A model generated the notes under the pieces. The model saw only the letters and a program-made list of their open reading frames with translations, made no database searches and was not told the DNA's origin. DNA of 64,000 nucleotides, from contig OZ241336.1 in assembly GCA_965200115.1 (NCBI GenBank), positions 248,001-312,000 of the forward strand, in the 5' to 3' direction. This document shows positions 7,745 through 16,440 of this stretch, in pieces (within the stretch, counting starts at the first letter, position 1; each line of letters begins with the position of its first letter). Both the position numbers and the translations under genes were made by a program. The stretch comes from JAPOUP01 sp026708635. GTDB taxonomy: Bacteria; Pseudomonadota; Alphaproteobacteria; Rhodobacterales; Rhodobacteraceae.

Positions 7745-8911
7745 TCAATCCCTCAACAGTCCACGAGCGATCACCAGTTTCATGATCTCGTTCGTTCCGG
7801 CATAGATCCGCTCGATCCGGTTGTCGCGATACATCCTCTCAATCGGATACTCGGCCATTACGCCGTAGCCTCCAAAGAGCTGCAGGCAACGATCTATGAT
7901 CTTCGCTTGCAGATCGGTCAGCCAATACTTCGCCATCGAGGCCCTTTCGGTGGTCAGCCGTTCTTCCAGGTGCTCGGTGATGCAGGCATCGAGGAACGTC
8001 TTGGCAACAGTCGCTTCGGTCGCGCATTCGGCAAGCACGAATTGCGTGTTCTGGAATTCGGCGATCTTCTGGCCAAAGGCCACACGCTCTTTCACGTAGT
8101 CCACCGTGTGACGGAGCGCCCGTTCGATCCGGGCGACGGCATAGACGCTGACCAGCAAGCGTTCCTGCGGAAGCTGCTGCATCATCTGAATGAATCCCTG
8201 TCCTTCTTCCGGCCCGAGAAGCGCCGAGGTCGGAACACGCACGTCGTCGAAAAACAGCTCCGATGTATCATTCGACTTCATTCCCAGCTTGTCTAGGTTG
8301 CGACCCCGTCGAAAGCCCTCCAACCCGTCGGATTCGACCAGGATCAATGAGATTCCGCGCCCGGCTGCGTCGGGGTCGGTCTTGGCGGCGACGATGATCA
8401 GATTTGCGAGCGCTCCGTTGGTGATGAAAGTCTTCGATCCTCTGATCCGGTAATAATTGCCGTCTTTCACGGCAACTGTCTTGATGTTCTGCAGGTCCGA
8501 GCCGGCTCCGGGTTCGGTCATCGCGATGGCTCCGATCAACTCGCCCGAGATCATGCGCGGCAGGATGTCGTGCTTTTGATCTTCCGAACCGTAGTGGACC
8601 AGGTATGGGATCACGATCGAGTTGTGCAACCCGCCGCCCCAACCATCGACTCCGGCCAGATTGCCCTGATAGGCGATCACAGCGTCATGGGCGAAGGAAC
8701 CACCGAGACCGCCATACGCCTCGGGCACCTCCGCGCCCAGCAATCCCATCTCGCCAGCCTTCCGCCAAAGGTCTCTCGGGAATACACCTTCGGCTTCCCA
8801 GTCCCCGTAATGCGGCGCGCATTCACGCTCATAAAACTGGCGACAAGAGTCTTCCAGCATCGACAGCTCGCCGTCGATCCAAGCAGATTTCGGGAATTCG
8901 AAGGTGGTCAT
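7745..8911 (-). CDS. Acyl-CoA dehydrogenase
   Basis: 388 residues from ATG 8911 (MTTFEFPKSAW), the usual length. It would oxidise an acyl-CoA to the 2-enoyl-CoA with FAD, passing electrons to ETF. Family motifs are PEAYGGLGGSF, AIAMTEPGAGSDL (signature 1), GSKTFITNG, DKLGMKSNDTSELFFDDVRVP, FGQKIAEFQ, QLFGGYGVMAEYPIERMYRD (signature 2 region) and RIYAGTNEIMK. The position that is the catalytic base in short-chain enzymes (YEGT) is YAGT here. The base is therefore probably the glutamate of QERLL, as in long-chain and isovaleryl-CoA types. It heads a five-gene operon and lies opposite a LysR regulator. Confidence 0.9.
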   Translation of the reverse strand: MTTFEFPKSAWIDGELSMLEDSCRQFYERECAPHYGDWEAEGVFPRDLWRKAGEMGLLGAEVPEAYGGLGGSFAHDAVIAYQGNLAGVDGWGGGLHNSIVIPYLVHYGSEDQKHDILPRMISGELIGAIAMTEPGAGSDLQNIKTVAVKDGNYYRIRGSKTFITNGALANLIIVAAKTDPDAAGRGISLILVESDGLEGFRRGRNLDKLGMKSNDTSELFFDDVRVPTSALLGPEEGQGFIQMMQQLPQERLLVSVYAVARIERALRHTVDYVKERVAFGQKIAEFQNTQFVLAECATEATVAKTFLDACITEHLEERLTTERASMAKYWLTDLQAKIIDRCLQLFGGYGVMAEYPIERMYRDNRIERIYAGTNEIMKLVIARGLLRD

Positions 8912-8979
8912 CTGAAGCCTAACATTTTGGTCAGCATTTCGCCTTGCGCCGAAGGCGTGGGAATTTGCGCGGCAGAACA

Positions 8980-8991
8980 CAAATTAATTTG
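8980..8991. promoter_or_regulatory. Candidate LysR operator in divergent promoter region
   Basis: A perfect 12-bp palindrome, caaattaatttg, lies in the AT-rich gap between the acyl-CoA dehydrogenase and the divergent LysR gene. A further atttgc copy lies about 17 bp away at 8963-8968. LysR regulators normally bind such interrupted palindromes (T-N11-A type) in the shared divergent promoter. The position fits; the binding itself is inference. Confidence 0.4.
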
Positions 8992-9091
8992 CAGATGAAC
9001 CCTTACCCAAATGAGATGCAACTTCCCATCCTATACAAAGTACTGGCAAATGTTAGAAGCAACACACGGCGAAAGCGCAAGAGTTGAAACT

Positions 9092-10018
9092 GTGAACTTG
9101 AGACAACTGGAAGCCTTTCGAGCGACCATTCGCTGCGGCTCAATCACTGAGGCAGCGAACATGATGCATATTTCGCAACCAAGCGTCAGTCGGCTGGTCG
9201 CCGACCTTGAGCGCTCCGCCGGATTCCCCCTGTTCACGCGGGTTGGACGCGGCTTGACGCCGACGATTGAAGGGCAGCGGCTCTACAAAGGTGTCGAGGA
9301 CATGTTTGTCGGCATCGACCGGGTGCAAGAACTTGCCAAGTCGATCCGCACGTCCCAAGGTGGGACAATCTCAATCAGCACGATCCAGTCGATTGCATTG
9401 ATCGAATTGCCCGCCGCCGTGGGTCGGATCTATCACGAAAATCCCGAAATCCGCTTCACCATCAACTCCCGAAACACACCTGCCATTCTGGACGCGGTGC
9501 AGATGCGTCAGGTCGATCTGGGAATTGTCGGGCGTGAAGCGAACCACGAAGGGGTCGAAACGATGTTTCAGACTTCGGCGCCCTATGTCTGCCTCCTGCC
9601 CGAGGATCATCCACTGGCCCAGGAAGGGGGTGCCATCGACCTAGAAGAAGTGGCCCTCACCGAAACCTTTGTGACCTTCGGTGGCACCTATCCCGACACG
9701 ATGATGTCCATGGATCCTGGCCTATCGCGACAATTGCAAAGCCGGTCGCGTCTTTCATCCGCGAATATGCCGCTTGCCGGCGCGCTCGTCCGCGAAACCG
9801 GAGCCTTGGCCGTCGCCGATCCGTTTTCGGCCGAGCAGGCGGTGCGCATGGGGGGCGTCGTCTTTCGACCTGTTGTCCAGAACCTGACCTATTTCGTGTC
9901 GATCATCGCGGCGGGGCCGGAGCAGCTCTCACGGCAAGCCCTTTCCTTCTTGGAACTCTTCGCTGACCAGTTGACCGCGCGCGTCGAATTCGTCGACGCG
10001 CTGCGAAGGCGGACCTAG
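9092..10018 (+). CDS. LysR-family transcriptional regulator
   Basis: About 308 residues from GTG 9092 (VNLRQLEAFRATIRCGSITEAA), where LysR proteins usually begin; the frame is open to ATG 9050 and ATG 9011, which would add 14 or 27 residues. The N-terminal winged helix-turn-helix reads GSITEAANMMHISQPSVSRLVADLERSAGFPLFTRVGRG. It is followed by a substrate-binding domain with typical LGIVG and LLPEDHPLA segments. It is transcribed away from the acyl-CoA dehydrogenase operon and most likely controls it, with an acyl-CoA or carboxylate as effector. Its stop codon overlaps the stop of the convergent dctM gene. Confidence 0.9.
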   Translation: MNLRQLEAFRATIRCGSITEAANMMHISQPSVSRLVADLERSAGFPLFTRVGRGLTPTIEGQRLYKGVEDMFVGIDRVQELAKSIRTSQGGTISISTIQSIALIELPAAVGRIYHENPEIRFTINSRNTPAILDAVQMRQVDLGIVGREANHEGVETMFQTSAPYVCLLPEDHPLAQEGGAIDLEEVALTETFVTFGGTYPDTMMSMDPGLSRQLQSRSRLSSANMPLAGALVRETGALAVADPFSAEQAVRMGGVVFRPVVQNLTYFVSIIAAGPEQLSRQALSFLELFADQLTARVEFVDALRRRT

Positions 10019-11283
10019 TTCAAGATCTCAGGCACCCAAGTCGCCGCCGCGGGAAAGAAGATCATCAACAACCCGAAAACGATACCGACACACACGAAAA
10101 GCGGCACCTCTCGGAAGGTCTTCTCGGGGCTTTCGTTGGCCACGCCCGCCGCCGTGTAGATGCCTACGCAAACTGGCGGCGTTATCATCCCGATCCCGGC
10201 GAAGGCGACGAAAACCACATACAGATGCAGGATGTTCAGGTTCAGTGACAGGGCAAGGGCGGCAAAGATCGGGACGGTCAGATAGAATACCGGAACGATT
10301 TCAACGAAGGTACCCAGAATCAGGCAGATGATCGCAACGGAGAACCAGAAGGCCAGCGGCGTTCCCCCAATCTCAGTGAAATAGGTGATGATTTTCTGGG
10401 GGGTCTGGCTATAGGTCAGAACGACACTCAGGAAGGTGGCCATGGCAATGATCGCGAAGATCACGGCGGTGATGCGTGCGGTCTCGCGAAGCGCGCTGAC
10501 TATGCCAGGAAACGTGAGTTCGCGATAGACCAGCATGCCAATCAGGATGGCCCAAATTCCGGCGACGGCCGCGGATTCTGAGGGCGTCAGCAACCCCGCG
10601 TAAATGCCGCCCAAGATGATGACCGGAGTGAACAACCCCGGAATGGCAGCCCACAGGGCCGCAAGGCGTTCGCTTACAGTCGCCTTATTCGGGTTCTTCA
10701 GGTGGCGGCACTTCAAAGTGACAACTGCGCCCAAAATGACGATCAGCACTATCCCTGGCACAATGCCCGCCGCGAAAGTCCGCGACACCGGCACATCGGT
10801 CAGCGCGGAGAACAGGATTGCCGCGTTGGAAGGCGGGATGAGCGCTTCAAGAAACGCCGCCGACGCTGCCAGCACGATGACGAAGGGCTTGGGATAACCT
10901 TGATCCACCATCTGCGGGATCATGATTGTGCCGACCGCCGTGATGGCCGCGAGGATCGAACCGCAAAAGGCGGCAAAAAATCCCATGGCTAGGATCATCG
11001 CGATGCCTAAACCCCCCGGCCAATGCCCGACCAACGTGGTCGCAAAGTGTACGAGCCTTGCGGCAGCGCCGCCGCGCAACATGATCATGCCCGCGAAGAT
11101 GAACAGCGGAACGGCGATCAGCACATGTTTGGTCATCGAACCGAACGAAACCTGGATCAGAGTTGACCAGGGAAGTTTCAGGCCCCAAATCGCTACGGTC
11201 GCGCTTCCCAATCCGAAGACCATAAAGATCGGCACCGAAAGGATGAGAAGGACCAGTGACAGCAGTATGGCGGCGGACTTCAC
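10015..11283 (-). CDS. dctM: TRAP transporter large permease (DctM)
   Basis: A 422-residue polytopic membrane protein of the TRAP large-subunit family (DctM/SiaM M-domain), the sodium-coupled translocation subunit. Characteristic stretches include HVLIAVPLFIFAGMIM, GGLGIAMILAMGFFAAFCGSI with the AITAVGTIMIPQM segment, and EALIPPSNAAILF near the middle. TPPVCVGIYTAAGVANE is near the C-terminus. The TPS/TPP-type loops are sodium and substrate regions in the family. It overlaps dctQ by 4 bp, which implies coupled translation, and its stop overlaps that of the convergent LysR gene in the sequence ctag. Confidence 0.93.
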   Translation of the reverse strand: MKSAAILLSLVLLILSVPIFMVFGLGSATVAIWGLKLPWSTLIQVSFGSMTKHVLIAVPLFIFAGMIMLRGGAAARLVHFATTLVGHWPGGLGIAMILAMGFFAAFCGSILAAITAVGTIMIPQMVDQGYPKPFVIVLAASAAFLEALIPPSNAAILFSALTDVPVSRTFAAGIVPGIVLIVILGAVVTLKCRHLKNPNKATVSERLAALWAAIPGLFTPVIILGGIYAGLLTPSESAAVAGIWAILIGMLVYRELTFPGIVSALRETARITAVIFAIIAMATFLSVVLTYSQTPQKIITYFTEIGGTPLAFWFSVAIICLILGTFVEIVPVFYLTVPIFAALALSLNLNILHLYVVFVAFAGIGMITPPVCVGIYTAAGVANESPEKTFREVPLFVCVGIVFGLLMIFFPAAATWVPEILN

Positions 11284-11798
11284 AGGGTCGCCTCCGCCGG
11301 CGCCACCAGTTTCGCCAGCGTCTCCAACAGCAGTTCAAGCGAGAACAGGAAAAGAATGGCAAAGCCTGTCGGAAAGGCCAGGTACATCCACCAGATCGGC
11401 AGTTCGATCTCCAGTTCCATCAATTGGCCCAGCCGCCGAAACAGTGCCACAGCCTCGTTTCCGGCGATAAAGAAGATCACCGCCCCCACCAGCATTGTCG
11501 CAAAGACTGAGGCTTGCAGGAGGCAAAGTGCCTTGCCACCGAGGAAGTTCGGCGCCATGTCCACTTGGATATGCGCGCCAGACCGCAACAGCGGGCCGAG
11601 AAGCGGAAACACCAGCCAGGGCACCAGCGCCGGCGGAAGTTCAATGAACCAATCGTAACCCGTGCCGCTGACGTAGCGCGTGACCGCACTCATCGTCAAA
11701 GCCAGCACCATGATGGCGGCAATCGTGGACGACAGGACCGCGGTGAGGATTTCCAACACATGGTTCACGGCCCGAAGTGGACGAAGGATCAACGTCAT
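11280..11798 (-). CDS. dctQ: TRAP transporter small permease (DctQ)
   Basis: A 172-residue protein with four predicted membrane helices, the normal layout for the TRAP Q-domain subunit. It supports the M-domain in the inner membrane. Family-like segments are a tryptophan/proline-rich loop (PPALVPWLVFPLLGP), GAHIQVDM and an amphipathic central linker ALFRRLGQLMELEIELP, followed by WWMYLAFPTGFAIL. It lies between dctP and dctM and overlaps dctM by 4 bp. The 65-bp gap from dctP holds a stem-loop. Confidence 0.9.
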   Translation of the reverse strand: MTLILRPLRAVNHVLEILTAVLSSTIAAIMVLALTMSAVTRYVSGTGYDWFIELPPALVPWLVFPLLGPLLRSGAHIQVDMAPNFLGGKALCLLQASVFATMLVGAVIFFIAGNEAVALFRRLGQLMELEIELPIWWMYLAFPTGFAILFLFSLELLLETLAKLVAPAEATL

Positions 11799-11823
11799 TT
11801 AAATACCACTCGCTCAATCGAAA

Positions 11824-11849
11824 GGCCCCCGCAACTGGCGGCGGGAGCC
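11824..11849 (-). terminator. Stem-loop between dctP and dctQ
   Basis: In the minus-strand transcript the bases form a 9-bp GC-rich stem with one G-U pair (ggctcccgc paired with gcgggggcc) and an 8-base loop, followed by a short ttt. It lies just after the dctP stop. Such hairpins commonly stabilise or partly terminate the binding-protein message, giving more binding protein than permease. A strong terminator would need a longer U tract. Confidence 0.55.
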
Positions 11850-11863
11850 TCACATGCCATTGC

Positions 11864-12865
11864 TCAGTTGGCAGCGAAGGCCTTAGCGGCGTCGAGAACC
11901 TCAGCGTCGATCTTGTCGGCGACCGCGGGCTGCACCTTGTCGGTCATCAGCATTTTGAAGGAAGCCAGCTTGTCCCCCGCAAGCGTGTTGACTATGCCGC
12001 CACGCTCCTGAAACTCGGTCAGGGTTTCTTCGCCCGTTCTAAGAATCGTATCGGTCGAGATCTCACCGATCTCAGCGCCAACGTCCATCAAAAGCTGCCG
12101 CAAGTCCTCGGGCAAGCCGTTGAACCATGTTGCATTGGCCATGATGTATGCGTCCGCATAGTACTGATAAGGCTTCTGGCCGTGGGTCAGGAACTCCCAC
12201 CAACTGAAAGCGCGGATCGAGCCAGGCGGGCTGTTGATCGTGTCGATCAGGCCAGTCTGCAGGCCGGAATAAACCTCGCCGGTGGGCATGGAGACAGTGT
12301 TCGCGCCAAGCGCTTCCCACATTGGACGCTCCGCCCCAATCAGGGCGCGGGCCTTCAGGCCGGCCATGGTCTCAATGCCGTTCAATTCCTTTGTGCTGAA
12401 GGTCATCACAGGGCCGACGGGGTTATACATCAGTAGAACCGTATCGGACTTTTTGGTGATGTCATCCCAGACGGCCTGGCCCGCGGCATCGTCCGTGAAG
12501 AATGCCCGCTGCTCGCCATAGCTGTCGAAAAGCCCGGAGAAGGACACGACGTTGTAATTCTTGTTTATCGGCGGGAAGGACACGACACCGACGATCCCCC
12601 CCATTTCGACCGCGTTCGAGGTGACGGCACCCAATTGCTCGCGAATTCCAAAGAGCTGGCCAGACGGGAAGACATCGACCCGCAGCCGGCCCTCGGCGCG
12701 CTTGTTGACCTCGTCGGCGAACATCTGCGTGTGAATGGCGCTGTGATGCTTCGGCCCCCAGTGAACCGACAGTCGCGCCACATAGTCCTGAGCTTGCGCG
12801 ATGCCACTCAGCATTATGGCAGAGGGCAAAAGCAAACCTACGGCGATTGGTTTCAAGAGTTTCAT
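11864..12865 (-). CDS. dctP: TRAP transporter substrate-binding protein (DctP)
   Basis: 333 residues beginning MKLLKPIAVGLLLPSAIML, a clear Sec signal peptide ending near AQA-QD. The start at 12865 follows aaggaa; the frame upstream to 13006 has no such signal. The mature chain shows the DctP features HSAIHTQMFADEVNKRAEGRL, VFPSGQLF and MVGIVGVV-like strands. The RALIGAERPMWEALGA segment includes the family arginine that pairs with the ligand carboxylate. The ligand is unknown. A 2-hydroxyacid dehydrogenase gene transcribed divergently suggests lactate, mandelate or another 2-hydroxy or 2-oxo acid, which is inference from context only. Confidence 0.9.
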   Translation of the reverse strand: MKLLKPIAVGLLLPSAIMLSGIAQAQDYVARLSVHWGPKHHSAIHTQMFADEVNKRAEGRLRVDVFPSGQLFGIREQLGAVTSNAVEMGGIVGVVSFPPINKNYNVVSFSGLFDSYGEQRAFFTDDAAGQAVWDDITKKSDTVLLMYNPVGPVMTFSTKELNGIETMAGLKARALIGAERPMWEALGANTVSMPTGEVYSGLQTGLIDTINSPPGSIRAFSWWEFLTHGQKPYQYYADAYIMANATWFNGLPEDLRQLLMDVGAEIGEISTDTILRTGEETLTEFQERGGIVNTLAGDKLASFKMLMTDKVQPAVADKIDAEVLDAAKAFAAN

Positions 12866-13153
12866 GATTTCCTTCCATTCAGTTTCGGCACAGCCGCTCT
12901 TACGGCGGTACGTGTGCGGGTCTGCCCGAGAGACGCGCTCCCGGTCTTGGTGCATTAAGGCTATCGCACGGTGTCTTGAATATACTAATCGAATTCCGAG
13001 CGGCATTTATGCGCCCCTGCTATATGTGCGATCCGGTCCCCGCCTTAACATAGCGCAGGTGAATAAGTGCCGGAGGTTTTTTGATTGGTGTGGTCCCTTT
13101 GGCTGCCGATATTTTTGCGGTCGAACTGATCTTCCGCGACGGATAGGACCAAC

Positions 13154-14335
13154 GTGAGACAGAGGCCTAGAATATTCCTGACCGAAGACGCCAAGCGTCT
13201 CGCCAAGAAACGCCTGCCGCGCATGATTTTCGACTTCTTCGAAGGAGCTGCCGGGCGTGAGGTGGGCGCCGGGAGAAACGAGTCCCGGTTCGACACCATC
13301 ACGCTGCAGCCGCGCGCGATGGCGGACGTGGCAAAGCGGTCCTTGGTAACGCGGTTCCTGGGGGTCGAGTACGGCTTGCCACTTGGCATCGCGCCCATGG
13401 GCATGTGCAATCTGGCCTGCCCAAGGGGCGACGCGCTGATTGCGCGATCTGCGACGGACAGGAATGTGCCGGTGTGCCTTTCGTCCGCTGGCTCAAGCAG
13501 TCTGGAGGACATGCGGCGGTGGAGCGGAGACCTGACCTGGTTCCAGCTTTATTTCGGACACACGGCCCGCGCCTCGTTCAGCGCGGCCGAGCGTGCGCAA
13601 GACGCAGGCTACGACACTTTGATCCTGACCATTGACGTGCCCGAGGTGTCACGTCGGACCAGGGATCAGCAGAATGGTTTCAGCTTGCCGTTCCGACTAA
13701 CTCCGCGCGCGTTCCTTGATTTTGCATTGCATCCTCGATGGTCCATTTCGACCTTGGCGCATGGTGTTCCTGCACCACGCAATTTCGCGACCGAAGGCAA
13801 GGGGTTCGACAGGAAGGCCAGCCGCGCGGGCGCGGACTGGGCATTCTTACAAGAGTTGAGGGCGCGCTGGTCCGGCAAGCTGATCGTCAAGGGCATCACC
13901 TCGCCCGTTGATGCCACCCGCGTGCAAGGCCTTGGGGTTGATGCGATCTATGTCTCGAACCACGGTGGCCGCCAACTTGATAGCGCGCCGCCAGCGATTG
14001 ATCTCTTGCCGATTATCCGCAACGCCGTCGGCCCAGACTATCCGTTGTTGTTCGACAGCGGCGTTCGAAATGGCGAGGACGTCGTGAAAGCCCTCGCACT
14101 TGGGGCCGATTTCGTGATGTTGGGCCGCCCGACGCTGTACGCTCTCGCCGCGGCGGGTGGGGCTGGGCTTCAATCACTGTTGCAGTGTTTCGCCGAGGAT
14201 ATTGATCTTGCCATGGCGCAAATCGGGGTCAGCCGCATTGAGGACATCACCAGTCAAGTGCTCTTCACACCCGGCGCCGAAACCGCGCATCATGCAACCA
14301 CGCATCGAGTCGGGCTGGCGTCGGTTGCCATTTGA
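13154..14335 (+). CDS. FMN-dependent alpha-hydroxy-acid dehydrogenase (LldD/MdlB family)
   Basis: A 393-residue TIM-barrel flavoprotein starting at GTG 13154. The family active site is present: the FMN-binding lysine in KLIVKGITSPVDATR, and YVSNHGGRQLDSAPPAIDLLP with the catalytic histidine and the substrate-binding arginine (SNHGGRQLD signature). FDSGVRNGEDVVKALALGADFVMLGRP provides the phosphate-binding loop. It would oxidise an L-2-hydroxyacid (lactate, mandelate, glycolate-like) to the 2-oxoacid, passing electrons to quinone or cytochrome, or to oxygen. Lactate dehydrogenase LldD is the commonest annotation, but the substrate cannot be fixed from sequence. It heads a plus-strand cluster 24 bp before a TPP enzyme, and lies opposite the TRAP importer. 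Confidence 0.88.
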   Translation: MRQRPRIFLTEDAKRLAKKRLPRMIFDFFEGAAGREVGAGRNESRFDTITLQPRAMADVAKRSLVTRFLGVEYGLPLGIAPMGMCNLACPRGDALIARSATDRNVPVCLSSAGSSSLEDMRRWSGDLTWFQLYFGHTARASFSAAERAQDAGYDTLILTIDVPEVSRRTRDQQNGFSLPFRLTPRAFLDFALHPRWSISTLAHGVPAPRNFATEGKGFDRKASRAGADWAFLQELRARWSGKLIVKGITSPVDATRVQGLGVDAIYVSNHGGRQLDSAPPAIDLLPIIRNAVGPDYPLLFDSGVRNGEDVVKALALGADFVMLGRPTLYALAAAGGAGLQSLLQCFAEDIDLAMAQIGVSRIEDITSQVLFTPGAETAHHATTHRVGLASVAI

Positions 14336-14359
14336 TCGATACGGGAGCCTACGAAAACG

Positions 14360-16090
14360 ATGACGACCACCCGAACCATCCGCGGCGGAGCGCTTCTAGC
14401 CAGAGCCTTGAAAGAAAAGGGCTTGGACCATGCGTTCACGCTGGCCGGCGGTTTCTGCAATCCCGCGCTGGAAGGCTTCATGGAATGCCAGATGCCGGTG
14501 ATCAACTGTCCGCACGAACAAGTGGCCGGGCATCTGGCGGACGGCCATACGCGGATCACGCGCAAGCCCTCTGTCTGCCTAGTGGGGCCTGAAGGCTTCG
14601 CCAATGCGGTGCCTGCAATGCTGGAGGCCTGGGGCGAACGCAGCCCGGTGATCTTCGTGACCGGATCGTCAACGCTGAAACGCCAAGGCGCGGGCGGGTT
14701 CAAGGAAATCGACGACGTGGCGATTGCCACGCCTCTGACCAAGTACTCTATGCAGATCACCGACGGCGAGCGGATCGGTGAATTTGTCGACCGTGCCTGG
14801 CGCGCCGCGACATCGGGCTATCCCGGTCCGGTCCACCTGTCGCTGCCAGTGGACATCATGTTTTCGTCCTTCCCGGACGACGCAGGTCGCGACGAGCGTC
14901 CGTTCGACCGCGGCGACCGGCCGATTGCACGCGCCTGGCCCGACCCGGAGCGGCTCGAGGAAGTTCTGTCTCTGGTTCGCGCGGCCGAACGCCCAGTGCT
15001 GATCGGGGGCCATGGGATCTGGTGGTCCGGCGGCGAAGATGCTTTGGCCGAGGCGGGCACAAAGCTCCGGATGCCGGTCTTCAACGTGCCCTACCACACA
15101 AAGATGCTGGGTGGTGATTGCGACGCCTTCATGGGCCTTGCCGATTTTCACCAGTATCACCCATCAAAGCCGGCCATCCACGAGGCCGATCTGGTTCTGA
15201 TGGTAGGCTGCCGGCTGGACAACCAGATGAACTTCGGCAACCCGCCTTTCATTCAGGCCGACACCAAGCTGGTTTGCGCGAACGGCAGCCACGAAGAACT
15301 GGAATACAACTTCGGCGCCGACGTACAGCTTCTCTCCGATCCGGGCGCGTTTCTTCGTGCGCTCGCTGAGATCGGCAAGAGCTGGGACGATTGGCTTGAA
15401 CTGCAACGGTCCCGTCGCGCGAACTGGGTCCAGGAATGGAGTGATCACATCGCAACCGAGACCGCAATTGACGAAGCCGAAGGCCGACTGATGCACCCGC
15501 TGCAACTGGCACTCGACGTGCAGGCAGGCATGAAGAACGGCGATTGGCTGGTCTTCGACGGCGGCAATACCCATTTCTGGAACGAGATAGCCACCAACAT
15601 CGCCGCCGCCAAGGGGCTGCTTCTTGGCGGAGTCTTGCACCCCGGAAATTACAGCCTTCTAGGCGTCGGCGTGTCCTTTGCCTTGGCGGCAAAGAACCTC
15701 AACCGCGACAGGACCACGGTTCTGGTCACCGGCGACGGAGCCTTCCTTTCAGGTGGCCTGTCCATCGAGGCCTGCTTTCAGGAGAATGTTCCGATTGTTG
15801 TCGTGGTGGACAACAATGGCGGACTGGACTGCATCAGCCAGCAACAGGAAAGGCTGTTTACAAACGGCCAGCATTATGCCACAGATTTCCGCGACATCCC
15901 ATTTCACACCATGTTCGAGGGCCTTGGCGGATTCGGGGAACTGGTTACCTCGCGAGCAACCCTCCATGGCGCTCTGGAACGCGCCATCGCCAGCGGTAAA
16001 ACGGCTTGCCTAAACGTGAAGTGCAGGGGCGTGATCAGCCCGATCGTCGCGGCGACTGCGGACAAGCGCGACAAAGCGTCGATAGAATGA
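14360..16090 (+). CDS. Thiamine-diphosphate enzyme, acetolactate synthase-like
   Basis: 576 residues with the three-domain layout of the POX/AHAS-type TPP enzymes. The Pyr domain carries the cofactor-activating glutamate in NCPHEQVAGHLADG (about residue 54) and SPVIFVTGS. A central domain includes RPVLIGGHGIWWSGG. The PP domain has the GDG...NN cofactor motif, GDGAFLSGGLSIEA followed about 20 residues later by VVDNNGG. It therefore binds ThDP and Mg and should cleave or join a 2-oxoacid or 2-hydroxyacyl substrate. Oxoacid decarboxylase, 2-hydroxyacyl-CoA lyase or an atypical acetolactate synthase are all possible. The upstream 2-hydroxyacid dehydrogenase could supply the 2-oxoacid. Its TGA overlaps the ATG of the next gene. 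Confidence 0.87.
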   Translation: MTTTRTIRGGALLARALKEKGLDHAFTLAGGFCNPALEGFMECQMPVINCPHEQVAGHLADGHTRITRKPSVCLVGPEGFANAVPAMLEAWGERSPVIFVTGSSTLKRQGAGGFKEIDDVAIATPLTKYSMQITDGERIGEFVDRAWRAATSGYPGPVHLSLPVDIMFSSFPDDAGRDERPFDRGDRPIARAWPDPERLEEVLSLVRAAERPVLIGGHGIWWSGGEDALAEAGTKLRMPVFNVPYHTKMLGGDCDAFMGLADFHQYHPSKPAIHEADLVLMVGCRLDNQMNFGNPPFIQADTKLVCANGSHEELEYNFGADVQLLSDPGAFLRALAEIGKSWDDWLELQRSRRANWVQEWSDHIATETAIDEAEGRLMHPLQLALDVQAGMKNGDWLVFDGGNTHFWNEIATNIAAAKGLLLGGVLHPGNYSLLGVGVSFALAAKNLNRDRTTVLVTGDGAFLSGGLSIEACFQENVPIVVVVDNNGGLDCISQQQERLFTNGQHYATDFRDIPFHTMFEGLGGFGELVTSRATLHGALERAIASGKTACLNVKCRGVISPIVAATADKRDKASIE

Positions 16091-16440
16091 TGGCGGTCGT
16101 TTCGTCACATGCGCTCAACGCCGTGGACGGCAACCATGCAGGTGGCATCGCGGTGCGCCTGATCAACCTCGGTACGGGCGAGACCCTCTTCGATGCGACC
16201 ATGGATGACGGAGGGCGACTGGTTCGCGAAGTTGCCATCCCCGAGCCAACGGTCCGCTACGAACTGGCCTTCCAAACAGGAGCCTATTGGGAGAACCGTG
16301 TCTCGGAGACCCATGGCGTCCGCATAATTGACGAGGTTGTCCTCCGTTTCACAATGCCTGACCCTGCAGGCCGTTATCATGTCCCGGTGATCCTGTCGCC
16401 CCATGGCTATTCGCTCTGGTGTTCGACGGAACATGGCTGA
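16087..16440 (+). CDS. Transthyretin-like / 5-hydroxyisourate hydrolase-like protein
   Basis: 117 residues from ATG 16087, overlapping the upstream TGA (ATGA). It has the HIUase/transthyretin fold pattern: N-terminal VVSSHALNAVDG with the family histidine (His 8), AGGIAVRL, DDGGRL, YELAFQTGAYW and RYHVPVILSPHGYS with His 98. The family's C-terminal signature is the tetrapeptide YRGS. Here it is replaced by a tail reading LWCSTEHG, so the arginine and tyrosine of that signature are gone. Canonical enzymes hydrolyse 5-hydroxyisourate in purine breakdown, but no urate gene is nearby. The protein sits translationally linked between a TPP enzyme and a DmdA-like protein, so a different substrate is likely. 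Confidence 0.8.
   Translation: MMAVVSSHALNAVDGNHAGGIAVRLINLGTGETLFDATMDDGGRLVREVAIPEPTVRYELAFQTGAYWENRVSETHGVRIIDEVVLRFTMPDPAGRYHVPVILSPHGYSLWCSTEHG

Noticed and set aside
6845..8296. Long plus-strand open frame of 483 codons
   Set aside because: It is antisense to the hydratase and acyl-CoA dehydrogenase genes, rich in His/Arg/Gln and without family motifs; a GC-driven shadow.
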